From Zonotrichia leucophrys gambelii (taxonomy: Eukaryota; Chordata; Aves; Passeriformes; Passerellidae): DNA of 64,000 nt. The DNA lies in assembly GCF_028769735.1 (NCBI RefSeq), contig NC_088176.1, forward strand, positions 20,087,501-20,151,500, given 5' to 3'. Position numbers and translations under genes: made by a program. The stretch's first letter is position 1. The number at the start of each line of letters is the position of its first letter. This document shows positions 13,481 through 26,700 of this stretch, in pieces. The notes under the pieces were generated by a model. It had not been told where the DNA came from. It saw only the letters and a list, made by a program, of their open reading frames with translations, and made no database searches.

Positions 13481-14369
13481 GGGCGAGCAAACCACTCACC
13501 TGGTGGATTTTCGCAACACGCATCAAATCCTTTCCCGTTCTTTCCACAGCTCTTTTTAAGAGGCGGCCGTGGCCATAGTAGGATGTGCCTCTCTGATTCT
13601 TCCTATCCAAGAATCCAAATAGCTACAGTTGCTAAGAACTTGAGGGCCACAGCTTTCCTCTTTTACCCCAGAACCACAATAGCAGCCTGCCCATCGGTAA
13701 AGCACAGCTTGACCATTCCCAGCACCATGTTCAGAATCAGACACAGAACGAGAACTGCTGTATTTCTGCCAGAAGAAACCAGCTGATGTAACATGGTACA
13801 AAACTGATAACCACTTAGTTTGTTTCATCAACAAACAAGACACTCAAAATGCAATTGGGGCAAATCAAACTTATCACTATGCTCTTCCCTAATCAAAATC
13901 AATTGTCCTCTTACCCTGCTCAGTGATCCTCTGTACTAAGGAAATTTGCTGGAGGACAAAAGACCTTTAAATCAGTATCTGCATCACTTCAACTCAAGAC
14001 AGACAAATAACATGAAATGGGGAAGAGAGGATAATGAAATGGAAGATACAAATACTAAAAGTTCCTATTCAAAACCCAAATTTAAACAGAAACATGGCAG
14101 CTTCTATACTGTCATCCTTCTTATTTCTATCTACCTACATCTATTTATATCCTATTTATATCTAATCCATACAGAAAAACACTATTCTTACACAGCCAGA
14201 CATGAAAATATTTCACTGTCACCTAAACCCCAGGGAGGATGCTGGGAATCTCAAGGTGCAGTCACATTTTGAATTCTCTCACTGCTGTTATCAACCACCA
14301 GTCTAGACAGACTAGCAGGATTAACCATCATGTCTTCCAACTTTCAGAGCAACTTCATGCAAATGAATT

Positions 14370-14465
14370 CATCTCTGTCTGCTCCAATTCCTCATCTGTA
14401 AAATGGACAAATGACACTATCCTAATTCTCACACATGCTCCCAGGGATAGTTCCTCCTTGTAGAT
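14370..14465 (+). mobile_element. MIR-like SINE relic
   Basis: The text ATTCCTCATCTGTAAAATGG matches the conserved MIR tail (TTTCCTCATCTGTAAAATGGG), with weaker matches before it. MIR-type elements are old and shared across amniotes; this copy is a fossil. Confidence 0.55.
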
Positions 14466-15700
14466 ATCACAGATGAAGTAAAAATAGAGCACAGTGTCAC
14501 TCATCCTCCAACTACTATCAAAAAGCTTTTATTTAACCTTCTACAGCTGTTCCTAAATAATTATTTGACTCTGCAAAATTTCCCTTTTTTCTTTGTTTCT
14601 GTGTATGGGTTCCATCATCAATTACACCAGCACTCATCAAAAACTACGTTGGCCATTGGAAGTGCAGCATTCAGAGAAGAGGAGAGACAATTCTGCTGTG
14701 CATATGGGAACAGGCTGAATTGTACTGCAACAAAATATATTATAACCTCATACATAAGCTTTTGCTTCTTGCTTTGTTAATAAGGAGATACCATAAATAC
14801 ATACATAATCTGATACTTCAATTCCATTCAACTCTTGTTTTCCCTTAAAGAGATTACAGCTCCCCCCTCCCATGACATTTGCAGGCACCCAGATGTCCAA
14901 AAACATTTTCTTTATGTTTAGACCCTTTCTTTCCCCCACCCCCATTTCCCTGAGTACTTATAAAATCTGTGTTTCTGCTTTAGTGAGCTTAGTTGCCTAA
15001 GATTACTATACTAAATAATCCGGTCTATTTTCTAGAAAATGATGAATGTGATACGGCATGTTTTCTAAAACAGAATTTCCCTTTCATACTAATCTCAGAT
15101 TGCATGTGGACAGAAGTTATACAATCTTATTTTATTTAGGTACTTAAAAAAAAAGTAAATGCTTAATGCTTCTAGACTAAGGCACCTCATCCCCTGCACT
15201 CCCTAGGCTATTATTTAAATGTGAACATTTTTTGCTTTTTTATCTTTCATTCTAAGGTGAGAAAGTGTGTGGAACAATCAAAACAGTTATACTACACTAT
15301 AATTAAAAAACTCTACTTATTGTCAAAAGCTAGGCCTCCAGTTCATTAGTGCTAGTTTCAGTTCAGCACCTTATTTGCTAAAATTTTAGTGGCAAACGTA
15401 GTGGCATTTTATTTTAAAGTATATTCAGAACAGATTTAATTATTGAAAACAATAAATGTGGAACTTAAATACACTCAAATACACTTTTCCCTAAATAAAA
15501 GTAGTTTTAATCAGTTTAAAATGTCACATTAAAAAAAATAATCCCTTGTTAGATTGTTATCCATCCTGTTTGGTGTCTGTTTGATCACTGAGCTCCCACC
15601 CTTAGAGAGATGGAGCCTGGAAGTCAGCTCTTCACAGCTGACAGATCGACTATTGTCTGCCACATGTTGGCAGTGCTATTGCTTATCCAGACTATTGTGT

Positions 15701-15722
15701 TGCCTTCCTGTTGCCTTCCTCT
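15701..15722. repeat. 11-bp tandem duplication
   Basis: GTTGCCTTCCT occurs twice in direct succession. A small local duplication in non-coding sequence. Confidence 0.85.
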
Positions 15723-18700
15723 AGAACTATTAAATTAAACCAACATATTTACACATATTACCATCCAACACAGCTATCCTGTGTTGAATAAGCAAGACTT
15801 AGTTCAGTAAGTAAACTTACAGCTCAGTTCTGTCTTGCACAGTGAAATCATGACAAAATCACTTCTGGACTTTATTTTATGTATGGAGCATAAAATAAAC
15901 ATAGGATTTTTACCCACATTTCACTAGCTTAAATAAATTCAGTGTTCTTTTAGTCCTCTAAATAAATTGATGTCACTTAGGATCATTTAGCTACTAAGTT
16001 TCTAATGTAACATGAATTTCATTTACTTCTGTTGCAACAAGATAATTCAAACTCCACTCTACAGTGAAAGGGGCTGCAGCTGTCTCACTAAATTTCAAGT
16101 CTGAGTTGTAATTCTGCTACAGAGTCTTCATAACACCGCACTTTATGCTTATAAATAAAGCCTCTATTATGCTTTTTAATGTTATCCTACAAAGAGACAG
16201 ACAAATACTAGGCACTATAACATCCATTAGCCTAATCCAGCATTCCACAATGAGCAGCATTCTTCCTCCACCAAATAAAGCAAAGCAAAAGGAATTTTTG
16301 TTGGCCCAAAGTTAATTATCTTCATTAAGTCGAGCACAGAAAGTACGACATGATGCAACATAAACAGTAGGTAAGACAGGTCTGTGCTTCCTCAGTAGAT
16401 TTGCAAATGCAGCTAAACAAGGAACTCCAGTTCCAGAAACCTACATTATTTAAGGCATCTACATTCCAAGTCTAAGAAAAAATAAAGCCATGAGTTTTCT
16501 GATCTACTATGGCTTTTAAAAACAATAGATAAGACACAAAATGAAATTATCCATTGATAAGCAGCCGTTTGCTGCTGTAAATTTCATTGCAACCGTGCAA
16601 GGGAAAAGCAGCTGTAGTGCCCCAACCTCGGGCACTGGCATCAGCTCAGCTCCCAGCTCAGCAGCATCACAGCACTCCCAAACCCCAGGCCTTCTTAAGT
16701 GCATCATTTGAATCACACTAAATGCTGGTTTGGCCTCCTACACCCAGTACTTAGAGCTGGTTGATGAGGCTGCAACATCCTGCAAGTTCCATACTACAGC
16801 ATTTCTTTATTACACACTCCTCCTACGTAGCAGTCTTACCCTCCCGTTCCAGTGGCAGATGCTATTGGCATTCTCTCTGAGGCTTAGTATTTGGGCCATA
16901 TTTTTCAAAAATTATTTCACTGAGTCTTCATGGACAATAAGTGTCTTACTTTGCATTCCACTACAGTAAGGGTCCTCCTATTTATTCCTAGTATTGATAT
17001 CACCTACTAGATTCATACAACTAACTCTACATTTTCTACTTTAAAGCAAGAGTTTCTGGCTCTGTTGGCTAAAAATAATATCATTAAAATGTGGCCAGAG
17101 CTTGAAAAAGCACCAACCTGTGAGTTTTCCACATAGATTTGTCTGGAAATTTGAAAGCTTATTATCAATATTTAAATAATCAATGTCAATAGTAACTTTT
17201 CTTGCAGACAATATGAACACAAACTTAGGAAAGCAAGATATGTGATGCAGTAAAAATAATAGAATTTACAGCACTTAGCCCAAATTCTCTATGTGATGGA
17301 GAAGCAAAATAGTAGCAGAGGAGAGAGAGAGAGGAGTTCAAAAGATCCCCTCCAAACCAAAACAAATATTTTCAAGTCACCCTGATCCTTTCTGTAACAT
17401 GCAAAAACCTCTACCTCTTAAAAGCTCCAGTGTCTCCCTGCAGGATGCTGAACTCCTAATGCTTCCATACCAGACTGTGTGTAAAAACTGCTCATAGGAG
17501 AAAGGAAGGGAAATAGTAGGCATTGAATGGAGCTTTAATAAGTTATTAGAGATAAGGAATACTGAAATGCTGGTATTTCCTTCACATTTACTTTAACAAG
17601 AAGCTCCATTAAAAATTGCTTGGAGCTGTGACAAATTCCATTCTCAGGCGCAAAATTCAGGTTTGGCTGGCTACACTGTACACAGGCTGTTGGCTTTGAC
17701 TCACAAAACCTCTCTAAGCAAACAGAAACTAAAAATGCTAAGTAAGGTAATTTCCAACTGCAATGATTAAAGACACATATTCCAGGGTAGAACGATGCAA
17801 ATACAGACTCAAAGTATACTAACAACATATGTTACACCCCCAGGTAACTGAAGCTATCTTCATTTCTTAGTGGAGAAACAGACAATGGAAACTGAGAAAG
17901 ATTTTATAAACAAAACAATCACCAACAGTACACTCCTTGTTTTCATAGCCTAATAACACGTCCAGTACCCAGAGTGCTGGAGAAACAACTGAAGTCATTA
18001 TGAAAATGATAAAGAAATAACAGTTAACTACTGACAGGCTTGTTAAGGGCCCTTGAAAAGGAAAAAAGAGCTGAAAATCTTGTGTGGTACAACTCTTACT
18101 TGCATAGTGAGATAGCAACAAAAAAACGATGAGGCTACTGAGTTAGAGGCTGTTAGAACTCAAAGGACTGACAATATGGAGACTGATTGCATCACAATTT
18201 TGTCAAGTGGATACTGTCACAGGGTAAATTGTCGCCACGTACAAAGTGTTAATTTTTTACTCAGTAACATTCCAAAAAGCTATATGTACTGTTGATCAAT
18301 CTTAAAATAATGATGTTGCTCAAAAAACCAGCTAAATAAAATTCTTAAGGAGAAAGAACAGTCAGCTATCTCAGCAACCAGTCCTTTGTTCATGAGAGAC
18401 CTAAGCTATGGTTTTTGTAACATTTTAAGATTGCTGATTTCCTTTTTTCTCATAGATGGGCTTTATACCAAACAACTTCCTACCTTCCTGAAATTGCCTA
18501 CCACATACACACAAAATTATTCCTTCTGGTTCTCTTTTTGGCACTTGCACACTCACTCCTCTCCCCAGTTCCAATTATTTCAGTCTTTCCAATTAGGCCT
18601 CATTTTCCAGACCTCAAATTATTTGATTACTCTTCTCCCAAACTCTGCTCAGGTGACCTCTATTTCCTTAGGGCATATGCCCTTGTGAGATGCAAAACTT

Positions 18701-18724
18701 CAAGAGAGGACTTACCCATGGATT

Positions 18725-18743
18725 AAAAAAAAAAAAAAAAAAA
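18725..18743 (+). repeat. Poly(A) tract
   Basis: Nineteen consecutive A residues followed by A-rich sequence. No retrocopy could be recognised upstream, although a decayed insertion is possible. Confidence 0.9.
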
Positions 18744-18949
18744 CAACAAAAAAAGACTGTTCTGTATCTTTTTATCCCTCCTGGTATAACATTTGACCTT
18801 TTACATCAGAAATTCTGGAGAATTATAATCTAACTACTTGTTCCCTACAGTCTAATTGTGTATTCATGATTTCTGTTAGGTGTAAAACTTCAATCTGTCA
18901 CTATTTATCTCCTTAGATTTTTTTAAATTTCTCAAAACAATGTGGTGCT

Positions 18950-19500
18950 CAGAAAATTGTGTCATATATATATTCCCTCCAAGTTCTAGGGGCATTTTCA
19001 GTGAATCAATTTTGTAAGCACATTCTCTATTCTATCATCAAGGTCATTAACAAGAAGATTGAAATGAAGCAGAATGAGTACAGACCCAACAGACCGTGGC
19101 AGATCCGCATTCAATAGAACCATTTCATTCTGACAGACGATCATTAGTAACCACCTACCAGGCACAGTCATCCACCAAGTCTTGCTCCTACTCTACAAGA
19201 GTTTCTTTCAGGTCACATTTCTTCCCTTGTTTGCAATATTATAGCAAGAAACACTGCCAGAGAACTCACTAACATGAAAAATACTAACAGTCACACTTTT
19301 CCTGTCAATTTGCTGGCCTTATTGCCATGTTACAGAAGAAACTGTAAGGACTGTTAAGACTGGCAGGACTATTTACTCTTCCTAAATTCATCATACTTGT
19401 GCCTCACGTTCCCGTTGTCTCCCTGAGGCTTATGCTTTCTGCAAGAATTTGTTCAAAATGTGGAAGACAGGATACAGGAAATTATAGACCTTTCCTCTCT
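18950..19500 (-). mobile_element. Ancient CR1/L3-type LINE relic (probable)
   Basis: The segment around 19042-19110, reading GGTCATTAACAAGAAGATTGAA and on to ACAGACCCAACAGACCGTGG, resembles the reverse complement of the CR1 reverse-transcriptase region (AGGTCATTAATAAAGATATTGAACAGGA type). The following CCACC-rich part also fits loosely. It is very diverged and interrupted, so boundaries and family are uncertain. Confidence 0.45.
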
Positions 19501-19779
19501 TTACCCACCCTCTTTGCATTTTCAAGTGTTAAAGCATCTCAAAGGGCAGCCAGCTGTACTGAGATAGCTTCCATCACTTTTTTTTCCTTAACCAGTCAAA
19601 GGACGCATGTCATCAGGATCCAGCCTAATAAATAACCTACCCCAGTAGGTTTTGCATACTAAAAAGTATGTGTTTTATTTCCTTCCTGTGCTAACTGCTG
19701 CTCATTTATACTCCTCTTAAGAGTATTTTCATAGTTCTTACTTCTAGTCCATCTTACAAACCGTGCTGCCTACGAAGAG

Positions 19780-20100
19780 CCACGGCTCTGTGGCTGCCGG
19801 AGGGCACTGCGGTGAGCGCAGCTCGGAGGGCAGACCCAGGCCCTGCAGCCCCGGCAAGGTCAGGACAGGGCCCTGCAGAAGGACGGGACCCTTCCCACTG
19901 GGGCGGCCACCCCTAGGGCAATGCCAACCCAGCAGAGCCGCACTGAGGCGGGAACAGAACCAGAGCTCTGCGATCCACTCAGCAATCACACCAGCAAGGG
20001 AGAACAATTACCAGATCGTTTGCAGCGTATTAGCGTCGTTTCTGCGGCCATTATGAAATCCGTCTCTACAGCCAGCCGGGCAGACGGAGCTGGCTTGGAT
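19780..20100. other. GC-rich, CpG-containing patch without a recognised gene
   Basis: The patch has clearly higher GC and CpG than its surroundings but is weaker than the two CpG islands. Overlapping ORFs in several frames look like composition effects. GCGGCCATTATG near 20043 has a YY1-like core. It could be a minor promoter or an insulator. Confidence 0.5.
19791..19809 (+). promoter_or_regulatory. CTCF-like motif
   Basis: TGGCTGCCGGAGGGCACTG aligns to the CTCF core consensus (TGGCCACCAGGGGGCGCTA type), including the AGGGC and CACT positions. It lies at the start of a GC-richer, CpG-containing patch (19780-20100) in otherwise AT-rich DNA. Binding is predicted, not shown. Confidence 0.45.
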
Positions 20101-20109
20101 GGGACACAC

Positions 20110-23100
20110 ACACAGTACTTTGTTCACAAAATTCATGCATATACACTGAAAAAGGGATTGCAGATTAAAAACAAACAAAACAGGATTAAGCCTGACACAA
20201 ATGATCCTGCAGATACGATGGCTCTCACAGTGTTGATAGCACACAAACTCAACAACCCTTCTGTACATTCCTACATTGTTGTACTATTACTTTTAAAACG
20301 TTAGTAACTTGCTGTCCTTGCCCAAAATTAAACTGCATAATAATACCCTTATTATAGTACATGTATATGCGGCATGTACTATATTAATGTAAATATTTGA
20401 TTGCGTTATTTTAACATAGTAACAAAGAACAGGAAGAAAGAAGTTTAAAATACATGAGTTAAAGATAACTAATTCCTGTTTTCTTAAGCATATTGCAGGT
20501 TATTCACCATGCACCCAAATTGTTTATTTCCTTTTCACAAGAATTATACAATGGTTACATAAAACTGAAAAACTGCTCATTATCTTTCGTGTACAGTAAG
20601 CATACTCATAGCCTTCTGGCCCTTCCCTTCATTGAAGTTTAATCTTCCCAAAAATATCAGAGACTAAAAGTAAGATAGTGTAATACAATTGTAAAATAAT
20701 AGAAATACTTAGGATGCAAAAGTATCTACAAAACTAATTAGTTCCCCTAAGATTATCCGACATTAATCTGACACATTGTATAATTTTATGGCAATACTTT
20801 ATAAAACAGCAGAGCAAAATCTAACAAGTTTAACATTAGAAGAAAAATAATAAAAATACTATTTGTGTAGGTGAATGTAGCAAATGAATGCTTAGCTGTT
20901 GTGGAAGTATCTGACTTTATTTCATTAAGAGTGCAAAAACAAATGTTTTTGAAGGGGAAAAAATACCTGACATGCCTGCTTTATCCCTGACAGAAGGAAA
21001 AGGCTAAAACACTGATTTATCATGACTTAACAAGATACTGACCACCAGCTGAACTGCATTAACCAACTAATGCATTTCTAGTCCAATTACCCTGAGAAGC
21101 AAAACAACTTAGTATAAACCACTAGTGAATTAACCATATATATTCTCAGTGAAATCTCAGACAACATAACAAAAGAAAACTTACACTGAAACTGGTCAGT
21201 CACTATTTTACATCTTATCACATTTTTTCCTGATGAGATAAAGTAATTTACAAGGACAAATATTCAGATTTCAACTGGTGGGATTTTGGAGAAGGATTTT
21301 GTTTGTTTGCTTATTTGCTTTTTTGCTATAGGCACACTAAAGGGTTAATGTTTGGAAGGTATTAAAAATATTACAAATTATATTAATCTTGAACACTAAT
21401 ATTAATCACTAATCACAACTAAATCACCAATGAGATAACAATTTGAAGTGGGCTGGCATTCAGTATATTTTGGAACAGATATTACATACTAACTATTTGA
21501 TTTTTCTTTCACATGAAGTTGATTGATTACTAGTTCCCATAAATTATTTCAACTCAGAGATCAAGAACTTAATGTCTTTAGGAAAATTTTCATAATAAGA
21601 GGCACATCTTGCAGAGTTTTACTACTGCCTCATATATGTGACAGCTACTGACAGGAAAAAAAAATCACATTGATGCAGCCTCCTAATATTACCTTTAAAC
21701 TTGAAAAGAAGTAAGAAGTCTCTCCCTATTTAGTTCACTGTCTGATACATGATAGTATGTGAATATAACACATCTGCTCTATTCACATTCACACTGGAAT
21801 TCAATACAAACACATATTTAGTTTGAAAATTCATTTAACATAATTTGAACAGTTAGTACAGTCTGTATTTACAGTGCTTGTTTATGGTTAGTTTTAGCTG
21901 CAAGCTCTGTTGCATCCTTTCTATATGGTCAGGACCCATAACAAGAAATAATTACTGCTGATTACTGTCCAGAGAAAGCCTGTTCTGTGAAGGTGATCTC
22001 TGTAATGAAATCCAATTTTTGTCTCTTGTGTATAGATATGTACTTGTACATGTACAAGTTACACTAGCAAAAACGTTTGCTAACTCAAAAGATTTTATTG
22101 TAATGTTTCATTATGCTACTTCACATATCCTCCAAGAATTTCCACCCCAGTAGAATGTAACAGATTTTAGAACTATTTCTGTAAGAAGACAGACAGTTCA
22201 AGATCTGGTTCCTCTTCTCACTGAACTGGGAATGTGACAGCACCGGAACAGCCAGAACACCCAAATTTTATTCTGAGTTCTACACTAACATCTTCTGACA
22301 AGCCAAGCCTCTGTGCCCATCAATTCTGGCTACTTCTGATACGATGCCAAAGTTAATTTTGTTGAAATATCTGCATTGAAAGACTCCAAACAGAATTCCA
22401 GTAAAAAAGAAAAGCTGGAAAACATGCCCAGAAGTGAGTTTTTGAAATTAATTTGAATTTTCAAACAGTAAAAAGAATTCTGCCTGCTTATGCAGCAAAG
22501 ACAAGAAACAAATCTTCAACTCCTTGCTTGTCAGAGGAAGCCTTGTTTGTGGACATCCCTCCCAAGCAGCAAAGGAGTGGTGCCATAAAAAGCAGCTGAC
22601 CCTGACTACAACACATGCATCACCATGCCTGGGTAACAGCTAGGTACAATTTGACAGGGAAGGCTGGAATGGATGCTGATGCAATAAGCACTGAGCAGAA
22701 ACTACTGCAGGCCTGGTTCTCGTTCCTCTGAAATGTTAACTGTCATCATCTTTTCCACAGTACCAGCCCACCAACAGTTACTACTTGAATGAATAAGCTA
22801 AACCTAAAGACAGCACTGAAGCAAAAGAAATTGTGCATACTCCTTTCCTAAGTATTTACCAGTCCACCAACCTCCTCTCCTTTGTATATGCTTCCCCTAT
22901 GATAGATGAACAGCTTGGCAACTTAAAAACTGGTTGCAAAACCTGCAATGAGCAAACTCGGTATTAAGGCTCACAAATGTCTGAAATCAAAACACCTGAC
23001 TCAAGTTCTGAATTTTCCTATTCTAATTCTCCTTACTGCAAAGGATACAGAAGAGCTGAGTAAGCAAGTGATGTCACTGCACTTCACAAAAGAGGTAGAA

Positions 23101-26100
23101 ATTGCATAAAGTGTAAAGATGCAATGCACATCAATTTATTTCCCAATTACTCACATAATAGATATTGTTGCTTTTTGTTATTATATCTTGCAAATATACA
23201 CCATTTTAAACAGGCATTCTAATACTTTGCCTAGCAATCCTACTTGATTATCTGCTAGGCAGAATTATATTTCTAATTAAAACATAACTAAACATACAAT
23301 GAAGTGACATATAAAATTTATGTCATTCATAACACAAAGCTTTTAGTGTTGGTATCCTGGCTGTATCTTGAAATCCAAAAGTACCAGTAAACATATCTTC
23401 CTGTTATACCATTCAATAGGAATAAAAAGCTTACAAGGCTGAAATTAAAACAATCTAAGAAAGCAGGACTGATTCCAGTTGTAAATACATCTGTAATTCC
23501 AGTATGGGTTGCTGCCTAAGGCAGCAACAGCCACTGAAATCACAACAATTCCCTCCTGGTAGAAACTTCTGTCTGCAAGAAAGAGGCTGCTCTAGTTGTG
23601 GAAGCAGAACTGACATCATTAAAGAGGAGACAATCCTGCTATACATTATCTTAGTCTAAATTCCAAATAATTTTGGCAGCGCCAGCATGCATTTAAAAGT
23701 CTTAGTGCAACAGAGGAAAAGTTCCCCTAACAACCCTTTTAAAGAATCTCCAAAACAATTCTGCCCTGAAAATACATGAAGTATTTCCTCCAGCACAGGT
23801 TTCTTTATAAAAATGTCAAATGGATTTTTGGCTGTGATAATTTTCCTACTTCAACTTTCAATTTTCAAAACCATGATTTCAAAGATCTCAATCTGCAAAT
23901 GGAATATGTTATGACATTAAGTCCAGGTAAGTTTAAAGAAGGCACTGGATTTGGCTTTGCATTTCCCAAAGAACATGGAGATGACAGGCAAACACACACA
24001 CATGCTTCACCCTCTGTCCTCAAATTCAGAAACCAAGACATTTAAGTGAATGCCTTTGAGGCAAAGAACATTATTTTCTTGCTCTAAAGTCAGCTGGATA
24101 ATTATACCCTGCAAGTAGTGCTAAACACTTGAAGGAACTACTAAGTAATTAGACTTTGCAGGTCTGCCATTTATTTTGTAAAGCCCAAACAGGAGAAAAA
24201 AGTTGACACAAACACCTGTTTGACAATTAGCTTTTTTGGGAAGTTCTGACTAACATAAAAAGTTACAAGTGTCCAAAGTTACAAGTGTTTCAAAAGCCAG
24301 AATTCCAGTGATTGGCTTTGTCTAGACTTATCTATGTAGTGTTACATTCATATTATTATGTTTCTCTCAGATCAATAATAAAATCCTTTGTGAAAGCTGA
24401 TTGGAAAACCACAAGAAAGACCTAGATACCAGCTACTGTTGCAAACACACTTTTTGTTCAAGGAGTGATCATTGTGCTACCTTTTCTATTTCTTCTGAGG
24501 AGGTAAACTGCTTATGAGAGGAAGAGTTAAGGACAGCATTATCAAGGACAGCACTAGTAATTAAGAGTCTTCATGCTGTCCTGAGTTAGGGCACCCAGGG
24601 ATAACAACATAAAAATGCTGGCCTTCATTAAAAGAGACTGAGGGTTTATTAAATTCAAGAATTTTTCCACAACCTCTTTAGAGCAGCCCAGAGTTGGCCT
24701 TCACTACTTCTTAACGGATTCAAAATCATGATCACTGCTTCTCATTTATGTGGAATATTATCAGTAGATGGAAAATTCCTTTGGTAAGCAGCCAAGGCAA
24801 CTTCTCCCCACCCTGACAAAGAAAAAATAAACATATTTTAAAACCCACACAAACCAAACCGGTTGATATTAATAAAAAAAGGGGAGAATTGAAGGTCCTT
24901 TGTTTCATTTGACACCATTTTCCTCTATGTTCAGTAGCTGTTTGGATTTTTATTTTTTAAGAAAAAAGAATGTTGGCAGAATTAAAACTGCATGACTACA
25001 AACCTAAATAATGGGAGTGGGCAGAGGAAGAAAAACACTAATTTATGTGCTAAAATTCTATTTATTGCCTATAGTCATCATGTGGGAGGACAGATATCGG
25101 ATCATTATTGGGGAAAGTAAGGGGAAAGATATTTTTTAACTGTTTTTCAGTTTGTACCACCTGTGTGCAGTCCAAAACAAGCAGGTGGGTCCCACTTTGG
25201 CATTCACACCAGAAAGCATTGCCATCACCTCTTTCTGTGCAAGTGATCTGGCAAAGCAGAGCAGCAATGCAGAACATCCCGTGTGGTACCAGCAGCTCTG
25301 CTGGGGCAGGCAGGCCCTCAACCTGGAGATCTCCTTAAAACATGCACATGAAAATCAACTATTTAATCCTCATCCCACACCAAAAGATAACACTAGAATC
25401 ACAAGCAGGTATTTAAAACAAAAGTGACCCAATTAAAGTCTAGGACCAGTTTTATAAAAAAAATATTACTATTAGATAGAGAAATAAGACTTCTTCCTCC
25501 ACGTTGTAACTTAAATCAGGTGTTAACCTCTTCATAAAATGCTATTAGTTATACTTAGAGGCATAAATTATGAATGTGTCTATATTTTTTCCTATCTTAT
25601 GACAAAGCCGACTCTGAAGACAAAAGGATTTTTCATAGTCTCAAAAAAAATCTCCCAAAGAGATTAGTTTTTAAACCTAAATACATCTTTCCTGTCTTAT
25701 CAAAGAATCAAAAGTAACTGACAATGTTATTCTTGAAAAACATTTATGCAGTTCAGTCTGCTCAACAGCTGACAGCAATTTAACAAAATTTCTTTTTGGC
25801 CTTCTTCTTTGTTTATATCAGTAACAAAAGAAGAAAAAAAGGAAACCAAACACATTTAGTCATTTAGTTGCAGCAACTATCTCAGCAACAGTGAGGAATT
25901 ATACAATGCCTCACTGACTTCCTCCTTAGGAACCCTACTAAACTCTTCTGAAATTCTGTCTGTTTTATTAGAAGAAAAAATGTGCTGGCTCCCTTGCTCT
26001 ATTTCTTCTTGCCTGCATAATATTCAAGTTACGCTATGTCCTACTCACAATTAGAACTTGTTCTGAATATTATATAATGTCTGAGAACCATCTATTTCTT

Positions 26101-26440
26101 GTACAAAAATTAATGTTTGTTTAGTCAAGGTCCTGCATAATTTATTCAAATTTAGAACAAAGAATTTCATCGTTTGGTTAAGTCCTCTTAGGAAAATGGC
26201 TTAATCTAGACTAAATCTTGACAGAAACATTCTTTAAGGCAGGAGTTAATCTGACCGCAGCCACAGCTGCTTATCAAGACAGTTGGACAGCAATTTGCTG
26301 CTCCCTTTCCCCCTGAGCTGGTGCCTCAAATTCTCCAGTCTCATGGGATGCCATTCTTACCAAAGGAATTTAGTGAACACTCCAAATGAACAGCTCACAC
26401 AATTAGGAAGAAAGAATGCTGAAAATGAGTGTGATCAACA
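20110..26440. other. Non-coding, strongly AT-rich sequence
   Basis: ORFs are very sparse, with none of 60 codons between 20305 and 23454. A palindrome at 22042 and a small direct repeat (AAAGTTACAAGTGT, twice near 24258-24288) are the only structures noted. Confidence 0.6.
22042..22059. repeat. 18-bp perfect palindrome ACTTGTACATGTACAAGT
   Basis: The sequence equals its own reverse complement and contains two TGTACA units, which resemble steroid-receptor half-sites without the usual spacing. No gene lies nearby. Confidence 0.9.
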
Positions 26441-26449
26441 AGTACATCA

Positions 26450-26700
26450 GAGCCACAGAATAACTGAGGCTAGAAAGGATGCCAGAGGAGGTTTATCACC
26501 TAACCTCACACCAAAAGCATGACTAAGAGGTCAGATCAGGTGGCTCTGGGCTTTATCCAGTTGGGACTTAAATCCTCTAGGGATGTAGACTGGATTGCCT
26601 CTCATTCAAATGCACAGCTGTCAATGGAGTGGGGAAAAATCTTCCTTACCACCAGTCAGAACCTTTCCTATTTTAATTTATGTCCATAAATTGATAATGG
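26450..26700 (-). mobile_element. CR1 LINE 3' fragment
   Basis: The plus strand contains the eroded reverse complement of a CR1 3' end: an ACAGAATAACTGAGGCTAGAAAGG start, then a stretch matching CAGGTTGCTCAGGGCCTTGTCCAGTT, then ATGGAGACT-like, AAATTTTTCCTTA-like and CCAGTCAGAA-like blocks in the consensus order. CR1 is the main avian LINE. The element is truncated and diverged, hence old and inactive. Boundaries are approximate. Confidence 0.75.

Larger units (their letters stand above)
13610..18700. other. Non-coding AT-rich sequence
   Basis: Apart from the MIR-like relic at 14.4 kb and the short duplication at 15.7 kb I see nothing that can be named. The ORFs here show no family resemblance. 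Confidence 0.6.

Noticed and set aside
12898..13578. 226-codon plus-strand ORF, Pro/Ala/Arg-rich
   Set aside because: It runs through a CpG island where stops are rare; overlapping long ORFs exist on the other strand too and none resembles a known protein.
17068..17077. MEF2-like CTAAAAATAA
   Set aside because: It lies far from the muscle gene in AT-rich sequence, where such a match is expected by chance.
24590..24720. Possible CR1 relic (CCACAACCTCTTTAGAGCAGCCC)
   Set aside because: Only one short block resembles the CR1 consensus and the flanks do not continue the match.
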